A stretch of DNA of 51,628 nucleotides, from contig JAIRVP010000030.1 of the NCBI GenBank assembly GCA_031253835.1, forward strand, positions 1-51,628. Reading direction: 5' to 3'. The stretch's first letter is position 1; each line of letters opens with the position of its first letter. Position numbers and translations under genes: made by a program. The notes beneath the pieces were generated by a model. It saw only the letters and a program-made list of their open reading frames with translations, had not been told where the DNA came from and made no database searches. The DNA comes from Burkholderia sp. (GTDB lineage Bacteria; Pseudomonadota; Gammaproteobacteria; Burkholderiales; Burkholderiaceae). Below are positions 9,498-18,389 of this stretch, in pieces.

Positions 9498-11669
9498 TCA
9501 GGCCATGTGCTTCACCGGCCCCGGATCGCTCTGGCTCGGCCGGCCCGTCTCGACGTGGCCCGCGAAGCGGCGCACGACCTTGTCGTCGCCACCGCGCAGC
9601 GTCGTCGCGGTAATCGTCAGATCGTACCAGCCGTGGCTCGACGACAGCTCGAAGTGATCCTCGACGCGCTCGCCCGGCTCCAGCGTGTAGGTCCGCGCAT
9701 GCGCATGGCTGTACGCGTTGTCGACCGTGATGCGGCACGCCGCGCGCCCGCTGTTGCGCAGCTGCAGGTACACGTGGCGATTGCGCACGTCGTAGCCGAT
9801 CTTCGCTTCGGGGTTCGCGTGGCGGCCGTCCGCGGCGAGCCGCGTGTTGCCCTGGAACTCGCACAGATAGCCGTTCGGGCCGTAGGCGGCGAGATGGTAC
9901 TCGCCGCGCGCGGCCGACGTGCTCCACGTGTCGGCGAAGCGGTCGTGCGCGGACACCGCATAGCGGCGCGGCGGCGTCGCCGGGTTGCGGCGGTCGTACA
10001 CGTAGAACGCGGCGCCCGCGTCACCGGCGTTCGCGAAGTCGAGCGACACGCTGTCGTCGCGGCCCTGTACGTGGGCATGCACGAACAGCTCGTACGGCAG
10101 CGCACGCGCCGGACGCGTGCCGGGCTCCTGCGCCGGCATCGACTGCTGCGCGGGCACCTGGTACGCCTGGCCGGCCGTCGCGATGTGCTGCGGCACCGTG
10201 AAGCTCACCGTGCGCGTGTCGGGGCGCGCGGAGAAGTCGAACGCCGACGTGAGGTCGCCGCAGATCGACCGGCGCCATGCGCTGATGTTCGGCTCCTTCA
10301 CGCCGAAGCGCGCTTCGAGGAAACGCAGCACCGACGTGTGGTCGAACGTCTCCGAGCAGACCCAGCCGCCCTTCGTCCACGGCGAGATGATGATCAGCGG
10401 CACGCGCGGCCCGAGGCCGATCGGCTGGATGCCGCCCGGGTCGGCGCCCGGCACGAGCGGGCTCATTTCGCCCGGGTACTTGTTCAGGTCGAGCAGTTCG
10501 TCGCCGAGGTTCGACAGCAGGTTCGACGACACGATGCCCTGGCCGCCCACGCCGCTCGTGACCGGCGGCACCGGCGGCACGACGTGGTCGAACAGCCCGT
10601 CGTTCTCGTCGTAGTTCAGGATGAACACCGTCTTCGCCCACACTTCCGGGTTCGACGTCAGCGCCTCGAGCACCATGTTGATGTAGAACGCGCCGTCGGT
10701 CGGCGACGCCTGCGGGTGCTCGCTGTACTTGTACGGCGACACGATCCACGACACCTGCGGCAGCCGGTTCGCCTGCACGTCGGCCTTCAGCTCGGCGAGC
10801 GTGTGGTCCGACGCGCCCTTGTCGACCAGCGGGCCGCTCGCGCCTTCCTTCACCTGGAAGCGCTTGAAGAACATCAGCGAGTTGTCGGTGTAGTTGTCGG
10901 TCGGGTCGCCCGGGATGCCCGTGCCGCCCTGGTACACCTTCCAGCTGACCTTCGCGTTCTCGAGGCGCTCGGCGTAGGTCGTCCACGTGTAGCCGTTCAC
11001 GTCGTCGCGCTCGCCGATGCCCGGGCCGTTCGGCGGGCTGCCGTAGATGTTGCGCGGGTCGACCGTGCCGGTCCACAGGTAGATGCGGTTCGGCGCCGTG
11101 TCGGCATGCGCGGAACAGAAGTACGAATCGCAGATCGTGAACGCGTCGGCCAGCGCGTAGTGGTACGTGAGATCCTGGCGCTTCAGGTAGCCCATCGTCA
11201 GCACGTCCTGCTTCTGGTTCACCCACTGGTCCCACTGGCCGTTGTTCCAGGACAGGTGGCCGCTGCTCCAGCCGTGGTTGGTGCCCGGCTGGAATTCGGT
11301 CGTCTGCTTCGGATCCAGGTAGAACGGCAAGACGTACGGCGCCGACGGATCGAGGCCGCGCGAATGGTAGTTCTTCGTGAACACCGACGCCGGCGGCTGT
11401 TGCCACACCGGCGCGCCGCTCGGCAGCAGGTGCGGGCGCGGGTCGTTGAAGCCGCGCACGCCGCGCAGCCCGCCGAAGTAATGGTCGAACGAACGGTTTT
11501 CCTGCATGAAGATCACGACGTGTTCCACGTCGCGGATCGTGCCCGTGCGATAGGCGGCCGGCATCGCCAGCGCGTTGCGGATCGCGGGCGGGAAGCCCGC
11601 GTAGGCGGCCATCGCGCCGGCCGACTGCGCGGCGAGGCGCAGGAAATCGCGTCGATTGTTCGAGGACAT
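9498..11669 (-). CDS. phosphocholine-specific phospholipase C (Tat-exported)
   Basis: A 723-residue non-haemolytic-type phospholipase C of the phosphoesterase superfamily, which cleaves phosphatidylcholine to diacylglycerol and phosphocholine. A twin-arginine signal ('NNRRDFLRLAAQSAGAMAAY') opens the protein. The catalytic start 'HVVIFMQENRSFDHYFG' follows, then 'NYDENDGLFDHVVPP' and 'GLGPRVPLIIISPW'. Two C-terminal beta-rich domains carry repeated 'LANAG'-like segments. Length and order match bacterial PLC (PlcN/PlcH class). The start at 11669 is chosen over 11750 because it begins directly with the Tat signal. Its place between two phosphonate regulators suggests a wider phosphorus-scavenging role. 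No second phospholipase or chaperone gene is adjacent. Confidence 0.93.
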   Translation of the reverse strand: MSSNNRRDFLRLAAQSAGAMAAYAGFPPAIRNALAMPAAYRTGTIRDVEHVVIFMQENRSFDHYFGGLRGVRGFNDPRPHLLPSGAPVWQQPPASVFTKNYHSRGLDPSAPYVLPFYLDPKQTTEFQPGTNHGWSSGHLSWNNGQWDQWVNQKQDVLTMGYLKRQDLTYHYALADAFTICDSYFCSAHADTAPNRIYLWTGTVDPRNIYGSPPNGPGIGERDDVNGYTWTTYAERLENAKVSWKVYQGGTGIPGDPTDNYTDNSLMFFKRFQVKEGASGPLVDKGASDHTLAELKADVQANRLPQVSWIVSPYKYSEHPQASPTDGAFYINMVLEALTSNPEVWAKTVFILNYDENDGLFDHVVPPVPPVTSGVGGQGIVSSNLLSNLGDELLDLNKYPGEMSPLVPGADPGGIQPIGLGPRVPLIIISPWTKGGWVCSETFDHTSVLRFLEARFGVKEPNISAWRRSICGDLTSAFDFSARPDTRTVSFTVPQHIATAGQAYQVPAQQSMPAQEPGTRPARALPYELFVHAHVQGRDDSVSLDFANAGDAGAAFYVYDRRNPATPPRRYAVSAHDRFADTWSTSAARGEYHLAAYGPNGYLCEFQGNTRLAADGRHANPEAKIGYDVRNRHVYLQLRNSGRAACRITVDNAYSHAHARTYTLEPGERVEDHFELSSSHGWYDLTITATTLRGGDDKVVRRFAGHVETGRPSQSDPGPVKHMA

Positions 11670-11771
11670 GAAGAGAACCCTGTTGTCGGTAGGAGTGGGG
11701 CGCCGGTCGAGCGGGGCCGGCGGTGGTGCGTTGCCGTTATTACCCCGCACCGGCGTGTCCCGGCCGTGACC

Positions 11772-11803
11772 GGTTACCGCAGGTTTCTTTGGGTTACCCC
11801 CAA
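11772..11803. promoter_or_regulatory. candidate LysR operator: tandem GGTTACC and TTGGG-N5-CCCAA
   Basis: GGTTACC occurs at 11772-11778 and again at 11792-11798, two helical turns apart, and the second copy sits in the inverted repeat TTGGG (11789-11793)/CCCAA (11799-11803). It lies between the divergent phospholipase and LysR genes, the usual place for a LysR-type binding site. Confidence 0.35.
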
Positions 11804-11897
11804 GATTTTTTGGAAGCGGCCCACGACGCGCCTTTCATGCGGCCGACACATGCCTGCGCTACGCTGACGCGCGATACAGAGGGGGAGAAGCCGAGTC

Positions 11898-12815
11898 GTG
11901 TTCGATCAGCTGAAGGCGTTCCACGCGACCGTCCGGCAGGGCAGCATCACGCGCGCCGCGCGCCACCTGGGCGTGAGCCAGCCGACGATTGCCGCGCAGA
12001 TCCGGCAGGTCGAGCAGGTGTACGGCGTCGAGCTGTTCTACCGCAGCGGCCGCAAGCTCGAGGTGACCGAAACGGGCATCGAGCTGCTGCCGCTCGTCGA
12101 GAAGATGATCGCGCTCGAGGCGCAGGCCGACATCATGCTGCGCAACGTCGGCGGCCTGTTCGAAGGCCACCTGCGGATCGGTGCGACGGGCCCGTACTAC
12201 ATCATGGATGCGGTCGGCCGCTTCTCGAACGCGCATCCGTCGATCGCGCTCACGTGCCGGATCGGCAACTCCGAGGAAATCCTGCAGGCGCTGCAGGAAT
12301 TCCGCATCGACCTCGCCGTCTCGTCGCAGCGCAACGACGCCGACGGCCTCGAACGCAAGGTGATCTCGACCGATCCGCTCGTGCTCGTCGTGCACCGCAA
12401 CCATCCGCTCGCGCGGTTCGACGCGATCGATCCGGCACAACTCGCCGACGTGCGGCTGCTGATTCGCGAGGAAGGGTCGGTCACGCGCCGCTGCACGGAG
12501 ACGATTCTCGCGGCGGCAGGTGTGTCGGCCGTGTCGGTTGCCGAGATCGGCAGCCGTGAAGCGATCCGCGAGGCGATCCTGCACGGCGTAGGCGGCAGCC
12601 TGTTTCCGCTCGGCGAAGCCGAACGCCATCCGGACCTGCGCGTGATCGCGCTGCGCGGCGTCGATACGACCATCGACGAATACGTGTACTACCTGAAAGC
12701 GCGCCGCCAGAGCCCCGCGATCGACGCGTTTCTCGCCTGCATCCTGCCGGGCGGTGCCGAAGCAGCCGGCGCGTCCGACCCAGGACAACCGACGCGGCGG
12801 GCGAACGCGCGCTGA
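11898..12815 (+). CDS. LysR-family regulator, aminoethylphosphonate-catabolism type
   Basis: A 305-residue LysR regulator beginning with GTG, preceded by a GGGGGAG ribosome-binding site. The N-terminal winged HTH ('FHATVRQGSITRAARHLGVS', 'QPTIAAQIRQVEQ', 'ELFYRSGRKLEVTETG') is followed by a type 2 periplasmic-binding fold ('LRIGATGPYYIMDAVGRF', 'IDLAVSSQRND', 'LVLVVHRNHPLARF'). It closely resembles the LysR regulators recurrently found with 2-aminoethylphosphonate genes, though here it sits beyond the phospholipase gene. It is convergent with lldP. It may activate phn genes or the divergent phospholipase; the sequence does not decide. Confidence 0.85.
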   Translation: MFDQLKAFHATVRQGSITRAARHLGVSQPTIAAQIRQVEQVYGVELFYRSGRKLEVTETGIELLPLVEKMIALEAQADIMLRNVGGLFEGHLRIGATGPYYIMDAVGRFSNAHPSIALTCRIGNSEEILQALQEFRIDLAVSSQRNDADGLERKVISTDPLVLVVHRNHPLARFDAIDPAQLADVRLLIREEGSVTRRCTETILAAAGVSAVSVAEIGSREAIREAILHGVGGSLFPLGEAERHPDLRVIALRGVDTTIDEYVYYLKARRQSPAIDAFLACILPGGAEAAGASDPGQPTRRANAR

Positions 12816-12910
12816 ACTGCCGCGCGTTCGCCGGTTCCGCACTTGACTGGCGCTTTTCCCGCGCCTTCCCTCGTGTTTCCTCGTGCCTTCCTGCTGTCGT
12901 TGCGCTCACC

Positions 12911-14551
12911 TCATTTCGGCAGTGCCGGAATCATCCACGTCAGCACGTGCTGCTGCAGGAACACCAGCACGCCGAGCAGCAGCGTGAGGATCACGCTGTG
13001 CCAGAAGGTGCGCGCAAACACGACACCTTCCTGCCCTTTCAGGTCCGTCGTCGACACGCCCGTCGCGATGTTCTGCGGCGAGATCATCTTGCCCATCACG
13101 CCGCCCGACGAGTTGGTCGCGGCCATCAGCACCGGATCGAGGCCGAGCTGCCTGGCGGCCACGACCTGCAGGTTGCCGAACAGCGCGTTGCCCGACGTGT
13201 CGCTGCCGGACAGGAACACGGCGATCCAGCCGAGCGACGCGGACACCAGCGGGAACAGCGCGCCCGTCGACGCGACGCCGGTGCCGAGCGTGTAGCTGAT
13301 CCCCGAGTAGTTCAGCAGGTACGCGAGCCCGACGATCATCATCACCGTGACGATCGCGATCCACGTCTGCCGCCACGTCTTCACCACGCATTCGACGAAC
13401 GCGCCGGCGCCGGTGCGCGTGAGCCCGGCCGTGATGATCGCCGACAGGAGGATCGCGGTGCCCGTGCCGAGCGGCTGGAAGTCCCAGATCGCCGCGTACG
13501 GCTTGTGGTACAGCGACACGAACACCGCGTTGTGCAGGCCCGGCCACTTGATCTTCACGTCGCCGATCGCCGCGATGTTCGCGTGCACCCACACGATCAC
13601 GACCACCGACACGACGATCCACGGCAGCCAGCCGCCGAAGCCCGCGCGCTTGGCGCCGGCCGCGGCCGGCACGCTGCGCGCGAGCGCGTATTGCGGATCG
13701 GGCTGCGGCTTCCACACCTGCAGGAAGCCGATCGTCACGATCAGCGACGTGAGCGACGACAGCACGTCGGTGAGCTGGTAGCCGAGGAAGTTCGACGTGA
13801 CGAACTGCGCGAGCGCGAAGCTGCCGCCCGACACGAGCAGCGCGGGCCACAGCTTCGAGATCGAGCGCAGCCCGCCGTACGCGCCGACCACGTAGAACGG
13901 CAGCAGCAGCGCGAAGAACGGCAACTGGCGGCCGACCATCTGCGCGAGCGTCGCGGGCGGCAGCGACGTGACCGCGCCGAGCACGGTGATCGGCACGCCG
14001 AGTGCGCCGAACGCGACCGGCGCGGTGTTGAACAGCAGCGTGTAGGTGAGCGCTTCGAGCGCGGGGAAGCCCAGCGCGATCAGCAGCGCGCTCGTGATCG
14101 CGACCGGCGTGCCGAATCCGGAGATCCCTTCGAGCAGGCAGCCGAACGAGAACGCGACGACGAGCAGCACGAGGCGGCGGTCGTCGGGCAGGTTGTCGAG
14201 CATCCACTGCCGGAACTGGTCGAAGCGGCCCGACTTCACCGCGATGTTGTACAGCAGCAGCGCGTTGAAGACGATCCACATCACCGGCACGACCGCGAGC
14301 GCCATGCCGGCGCCGACCGCATTGAACGCGAGCCCGGCCGGCATCCCCCATGCCCCGATCGCGACCGCAAGGCCCGCGACGAGCCCGGCGAGCGACGCCT
14401 GCCACGCGGGGCGGCGCAGCACGCCGAGCGCGATCAGCGCGACGGCAATCGGGATCGCGGCGACGAGGAACGACAGCAGCAGCGAGTTGGCGACGGGCGT
14501 CAACGGCTGCGCGAAGACGATGCCGGGCGGTAGGGCGTCGGTAGGGTTCAT
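12911..14551 (-). CDS. lldP: L-lactate permease
   Basis: A 546-residue polytopic inner-membrane transporter of the lactate permease family. Many hydrophobic segments are visible, with conserved stretches 'GCLLEGISGFGTPVAITSAL', 'FNTAPVAFGALGVPI', 'SGISYTLGTG' and 'FLSGSDTSGNALFGNLQ', all hallmarks of LldP/GlcA. It takes up lactate (possibly glycolate) with protons. The ATG at 14551 is preferred over upstream in-frame starts because GGAGAC stands directly before it at a normal distance. It is monocistronic here, with no lactate dehydrogenase beside it. The perfect inverted repeat GCAACG-A-CGTTGC at 14650-14662 may be an operator. Confidence 0.93.
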   Translation of the reverse strand: MNPTDALPPGIVFAQPLTPVANSLLLSFLVAAIPIAVALIALGVLRRPAWQASLAGLVAGLAVAIGAWGMPAGLAFNAVGAGMALAVVPVMWIVFNALLLYNIAVKSGRFDQFRQWMLDNLPDDRRLVLLVVAFSFGCLLEGISGFGTPVAITSALLIALGFPALEALTYTLLFNTAPVAFGALGVPITVLGAVTSLPPATLAQMVGRQLPFFALLLPFYVVGAYGGLRSISKLWPALLVSGGSFALAQFVTSNFLGYQLTDVLSSLTSLIVTIGFLQVWKPQPDPQYALARSVPAAAGAKRAGFGGWLPWIVVSVVVIVWVHANIAAIGDVKIKWPGLHNAVFVSLYHKPYAAIWDFQPLGTGTAILLSAIITAGLTRTGAGAFVECVVKTWRQTWIAIVTVMMIVGLAYLLNYSGISYTLGTGVASTGALFPLVSASLGWIAVFLSGSDTSGNALFGNLQVVAARQLGLDPVLMAATNSSGGVMGKMISPQNIATGVSTTDLKGQEGVVFARTFWHSVILTLLLGVLVFLQQHVLTWMIPALPK

Positions 14552-14966
14552 CGTGTCTCCAGAGTCGACCCGGGTTGGCATGTCGATGCCCCCGGGTTCG
14601 GTACAAGGCGATGTCCTGCGGTCACGACCGCGATCAGGCGCTTGCGCACGCAACGACGTTGCACGGCCAACCGATCGGTCGCTTAAAAGAGGTTAGGAGG
14701 CGCGCGGCGCTTGCACAAGGGGGACAAGCCCGATGCGTGACGACCCGATACGGCCGAGGCCCCGCACGATGACCGGCGGATGGCGCGTGGCTGTCGCGCT
14801 CGACAGGAAGCCCGGCTGTGCCGTCGCCCGCGCAATGTTGCGCGCGCGACAAAGGTGACTGACGGCAACGAGGGTGTTTCGTTTGGCATCCGAAGCCTAG
14901 ACTGGCTGCATCGATTCCGCCCGGGCCAGAAACGGCGCGGCACCGGAACCTCACGGAGCAAACACG
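14552..14966. other. intergenic region between lldP and the DUF4148 gene
   Basis: No coding sequence is supported in this 415-bp divergent gap. It should hold promoters for both neighbours. The clearest element is the inverted repeat GCAACG-A-CGTTGC (14650-14662), about 100 bp upstream of lldP, with CCGATCGG just to its right. Confidence 0.5.
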
Positions 14967-15278
14967 ATGAAGACGATCAAACACGCGGCCTGCGCCTTCC
15001 TGCTGGTCGGCGCGGCCGTCGCCGCCCATGCGCAGGCGGCATCGACGGTGACGCGCGCGCAGGTCCGCCAGGAACTCGTGGAGCTGCAGGCCGCCGGCTA
15101 CCGGACGAGCCTCGCAAGCAGTCCCGACTTTCCGGAGAACATGCAGGCGATCATGCAGCGTGCCGCGCAGGCGCGCGGCGAGGATGCCGGCTACGGCAGC
15201 GACGGCCGGGCGAACGTGGCATCAGGCAAGCCGGCGCTGCCGCACGCGATCGACCGCGGCACATACGCCCATCACTGA
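14967..15278 (+). CDS. DUF4148-family small exported protein
   Basis: A 103-residue protein with a Sec signal peptide (about residues 1-22, ending 'AAHAQA'). The mature part contains the DUF4148 pattern 'TRAQVRQELVELQAAGY' followed by a Gly/Asp-rich tail. GGAGC precedes the ATG. Such proteins are abundant and multi-copy in Burkholderia and are of unknown function. It is expected in the periplasm. Convergent with gshA. Confidence 0.88.
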   Translation: MKTIKHAACAFLLVGAAVAAHAQAASTVTRAQVRQELVELQAAGYRTSLASSPDFPENMQAIMQRAAQARGEDAGYGSDGRANVASGKPALPHAIDRGTYAHH

Positions 15279-15320
15279 TCGGATCGCCGACGGAACCGGA
15301 TTGATCGCGCAGCAGCGGCC

Positions 15321-15336
15321 CGGCGCACCTGCGCCG
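15321..15336. terminator. hairpin between convergent DUF4148 and gshA genes
   Basis: CGGCGC and GCGCCG arms around a short ACCT-type loop lie in the 73-bp convergent gap. No T run follows, so termination here is only possible. Confidence 0.35.
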
Positions 15337-15351
15337 GCCGCGGCGCGATCG

Positions 15352-16965
15352 TCAGACGCTGAAGCGGTTCAGCGTATAGGCGCGGTAGGCCGCGACGAAC
15401 GCGTCGAACGATCCGGCCTCCTTCGTTTCGAGCTCGGCCTGCTCGGCCAGCGACTTCGCGGCGAGCGCCTGCTCGGTGCGCAGCGTGTCCGCCGACGGCG
15501 GATGCGCGCGGAAATGCGCGGCATGCGCTTCGCTCTGCGCGAGCGCGAACGCGAGGAACGACTGGCCGTTGTCGCGCATCGTGCGCAGCACGCGCGCGGA
15601 CGGCGTCCGCTCCGGATCGGCGAGCTTCTCGCGCTGCGCGGCAATGGCACGCGCATGCTCGTCGCCGCCGCGGATTTCGTCGAGACGGCGGCCGATGGTT
15701 TCGATATCGGCCATCAGTTCGTCAGCCCACTGCTGCATCGTGATCGACTGGCCGTCGCGCGTGAGCGTGAGCCCTGGCTTGCGGCCTTCCATCGTCACGC
15801 TGCCGAAGTTCGCGTTCGCTTCCTTGTACGCATCGCAGTCGAGCGGCGCGCTTTCGTCCAGCGCGCACGCGAGCAGGAACGCGTCGATGAAGCGTGCGGT
15901 TTCCAGCGCGATGCCGGTCGGCTCGAACGGATCGATGTCGAGGCAACGCACTTCGATGTACTGCACGCCGCGCGACGCGAGCGCATGCAGCGGCCGCTCG
16001 CCCGAATACGTGACGCGCTTCGGCCGGATCGTCGAGTAGAACTCGTTCTCGATCTGCAGCACGTTCGTGTTGATCTGGATCCACTCGCCGTCGCGATGCG
16101 TGCCGATCGCCTCGTACGCGGGATACGGCTCGCTCACGGCCTTCGACAGCGCGTCGAGATAGCCGGGCAGCGTGTTGTAGTCGACGTGCAGCGCGGCCTG
16201 GGCCGTCGTGTTCGAGTAGCCGAGATCGCTCATCCGCAGGCTCGTCGCATACGGCAGGTACAGTGTATCGGCGTCGAACGTGTCGAGCTTGTGCGGCTTG
16301 CCGCGCAGGAACTTCGTGTCGAGCACCGGCGACGCGCCGAACAGGTACATCAGCAGCCAGCTGCGGCGGCGGAAGTTGCGGATCTGCGCGAGATAGCGTT
16401 CCGACTGGTAATCGACGAGCGTGGCCGTCGAGCCTTCGTCCGCATGCAGGCGCCGCCACACTTCTTCGTGCAGCGAGTAGTTGTAGTGGATGCCGGCGAT
16501 GCACTGCATCGTGCGGCCGTAGCGATACGCGAGGCCGCGCCGGTACACCGTCTTCAGGCGGCCGATGTTCGACGTGCCGTAGTCGGCGATCGGAATCTGG
16601 TCGTCGGCCGGCAGCAGGCCCGGCATCGAGTCGTTCCACAGCATCTCGTCGCCAAGCGACGCGTATACGTAGCGATGCAGATCGTCGAGGCGTTCGAGGG
16701 TGATCGCGGCGTCGCGCTCGGCGGGCGTGATCAGCTCGATCAGCGCTTCGGAATAGTCGGTCGTCAGCGCCGGATGCGTGAGCGCCGAACCGAGCGCGCG
16801 CGGATGCGGCGTGAACGCGATCATCCCGTCGCGCGTCACGCGCAGGCTTTCCTTTTCGATGCCGCGCAGGCCGTCGGGCAGATGCTGCCGCGTCGGGCCC
16901 GAGCTCAGTGCTTCGAGGCGATTCAGCAGCAGTTCGGACTGGCGGTGAGTCATGGTGTTCGACAT
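15352..16965 (-). CDS. gshA: glutamate--cysteine ligase
   Basis: A 537-residue proteobacterial-type GshA, the first and rate-limiting enzyme of glutathione synthesis (L-Glu + L-Cys + ATP to gamma-glutamylcysteine). Typical segments are 'RGIEKESLRVTRDG', 'LTTDYSEALIELITP', 'QCIAGIHYNYSLHE', 'RNFRRRSWLLMYLFGASP' and 'YIEVRCLDIDPFEPTGI'. Length matches the family (about 520-540). ATG at 16953 is a possible internal alternative, and neither start has a strong ribosome-binding site. gshB is not nearby. Cytoplasmic enzyme. Confidence 0.96.
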   Translation of the reverse strand: MSNTMTHRQSELLLNRLEALSSGPTRQHLPDGLRGIEKESLRVTRDGMIAFTPHPRALGSALTHPALTTDYSEALIELITPAERDAAITLERLDDLHRYVYASLGDEMLWNDSMPGLLPADDQIPIADYGTSNIGRLKTVYRRGLAYRYGRTMQCIAGIHYNYSLHEEVWRRLHADEGSTATLVDYQSERYLAQIRNFRRRSWLLMYLFGASPVLDTKFLRGKPHKLDTFDADTLYLPYATSLRMSDLGYSNTTAQAALHVDYNTLPGYLDALSKAVSEPYPAYEAIGTHRDGEWIQINTNVLQIENEFYSTIRPKRVTYSGERPLHALASRGVQYIEVRCLDIDPFEPTGIALETARFIDAFLLACALDESAPLDCDAYKEANANFGSVTMEGRKPGLTLTRDGQSITMQQWADELMADIETIGRRLDEIRGGDEHARAIAAQREKLADPERTPSARVLRTMRDNGQSFLAFALAQSEAHAAHFRAHPPSADTLRTEQALAAKSLAEQAELETKEAGSFDAFVAAYRAYTLNRFSV

Positions 16966-17429
16966 GGAGACGCAAGTGCGTGACGGCCGCGCGCAGAACG
17001 CCGCGCGCGGCCGGCTGGATTGTTGGTCGCTTCGTTGGTAGCGGGCACTTTAACATCTCGCCGAAACACGCGCTTGAGGTGGCGCCGGGCACGGTGCGCG
17101 GGCCGCAGCGGGCCGCCGGGCGGGGCGGTCGCGGTTATCGCAATGGGTGCGACCGGTTCCAGGCGGCGCCGATCGTCACGCCGGTCGGCCTGATTCATCG
17201 GATGGAACGCGAGCGCCGGACAGGTGGCGGCAGGTGCAACCGCGCCGCCGAACCGACCGCGAACTGGCGCGTGCGCCTGCATCGCATGCGCGACATCCGG
17301 CAGGCGCCGGATTCGAGGAATGGTCGTGACTGCCCGTATCCGGCGGGCAACACGAGGCAGCCGGCACGGCCTGCGCAACGGGTTGCATCGCGGCCCGGTC
17401 CGGTCGCACCCGGTCGCGCGCCGCTACGC
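16966..17429. other. intergenic region between alkA and gshA
   Basis: A 464-bp GC-rich gap between two minus-strand genes. Reading frames exist on both strands but show only Arg/Pro/Ala-rich noise without ribosome-binding sites. I see no gene, repeat or terminator. The gshA promoter is expected near 17030-17060, where AT content rises ('ACTTTAACATC'). Confidence 0.5.
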
Positions 17430-18389
17430 TCACCCGCCGCGCGCGCCGCCCGCCCGGTCGGCCACTTCGTTCCACAGATGCAGCGCCGCATACGCGCGCC
17501 ACGGCCGCCAGCCTTCGGTGCGGCGCTTCTGGCTGGTGAGCCGGTCGAGCGCCGGATCGCGCGCGGCGATCGACTGCATCAGCACGAGATCGGAGGCCGG
17601 CCACGCGTCCGGGTCGCGCCACGCGCGCATCGCGATGTATTCGACGGTCCACGGGCCGATCCCCGGCAGATCGAGCCACGCGCCGCGCAGCGTCGCGAGA
17701 TCGGCGTGCGCGCGATCGACCGGCACGTCGCCGGCCGCCACCGCGCGCGCCACGCCCGTCAGCGCGGCCACCCGCTTGCCGGGCATCCCGATCTTGTCGA
17801 GATCGCACGCGGCCAGCGCGTCGGGCGTCGGGAAGCGCCACGCGGGCGCGCCGTCGTCCTCGTGCACCACCCGCTCGCCGGCCCGTTCGACGAGCCGGCC
17901 GACGATCGTCGTCGCGGCCTTCACGCTCACCTGCTGGCCGACGATCGCACGCACGGCCAGCTCGAACCCCGACCACGCGCCGGGCACGCGCAACCCCGGC
18001 GCGGCCTCGACGAGCGGCGTGAACCACGGATCGCGCGCGAGCCCGCCGCCGATCGCGGCCGGATCGGCGCCGAGGTCGAACATCGTCGCGACGCGCGCGG
18101 CGAACGCATCGTCGACGTGACGCGCGACGGCCCCTTCGACGGTCGCGATCAGGCAATGCTTGCGCGGATGTTTGGTGACGGTGAGCCGGCCGGCATCGCC
18201 GTGCAGGTCGACGATGCGGCGATACATGCCGTCCGCGACCTGCTCGACGCCCGGAATCGCGCGCCCGCTGAAGAAGCGCAGCACACGCGCCCAGTCGTAC
18301 GGCGCCTTGTAGCGCAGTTCCATCTGCGCGGACGGCGGCACCTGGCCGCCGTTCGCGATGGACGTGATCGTTGCTGTTTCGATGCTCAA
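17430..18389 (-). CDS. alkA: DNA-3-methyladenine glycosylase II
   Basis: A 319-residue HhH-GPD base-excision glycosylase with an AlkA N-terminal domain ('LRYKAPYDWARVLRFFSGRA'). It has 'IVGQQVSVKAATTI', the helix-hairpin-helix 'LPGIGPWTVEYIAMRAW' near residue 240 and the catalytic aspartate Asp267 ('PASDLVL'). It removes alkylated purines such as 3-methyladenine. The start is TTG, overlapping the ada stop in TTGA (18386-18389), so it is translationally coupled to ada, and the pair forms an adaptive-response operon. Length agrees with alkA-type proteins (280-320). Confidence 0.93.
   Translation of the reverse strand: MSIETATITSIANGGQVPPSAQMELRYKAPYDWARVLRFFSGRAIPGVEQVADGMYRRIVDLHGDAGRLTVTKHPRKHCLIATVEGAVARHVDDAFAARVATMFDLGADPAAIGGGLARDPWFTPLVEAAPGLRVPGAWSGFELAVRAIVGQQVSVKAATTIVGRLVERAGERVVHEDDGAPAWRFPTPDALAACDLDKIGMPGKRVAALTGVARAVAAGDVPVDRAHADLATLRGAWLDLPGIGPWTVEYIAMRAWRDPDAWPASDLVLMQSIAARDPALDRLTSQKRRTEGWRPWRAYAALHLWNEVADRAGGARGG

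Noticed and set aside
8340..11867. 1175-codon plus-strand frame over the GntR and phospholipase genes
   Set aside because: Arg/Val/His-rich antisense shadow without domains or a ribosome-binding site; the minus-strand genes have full motifs.
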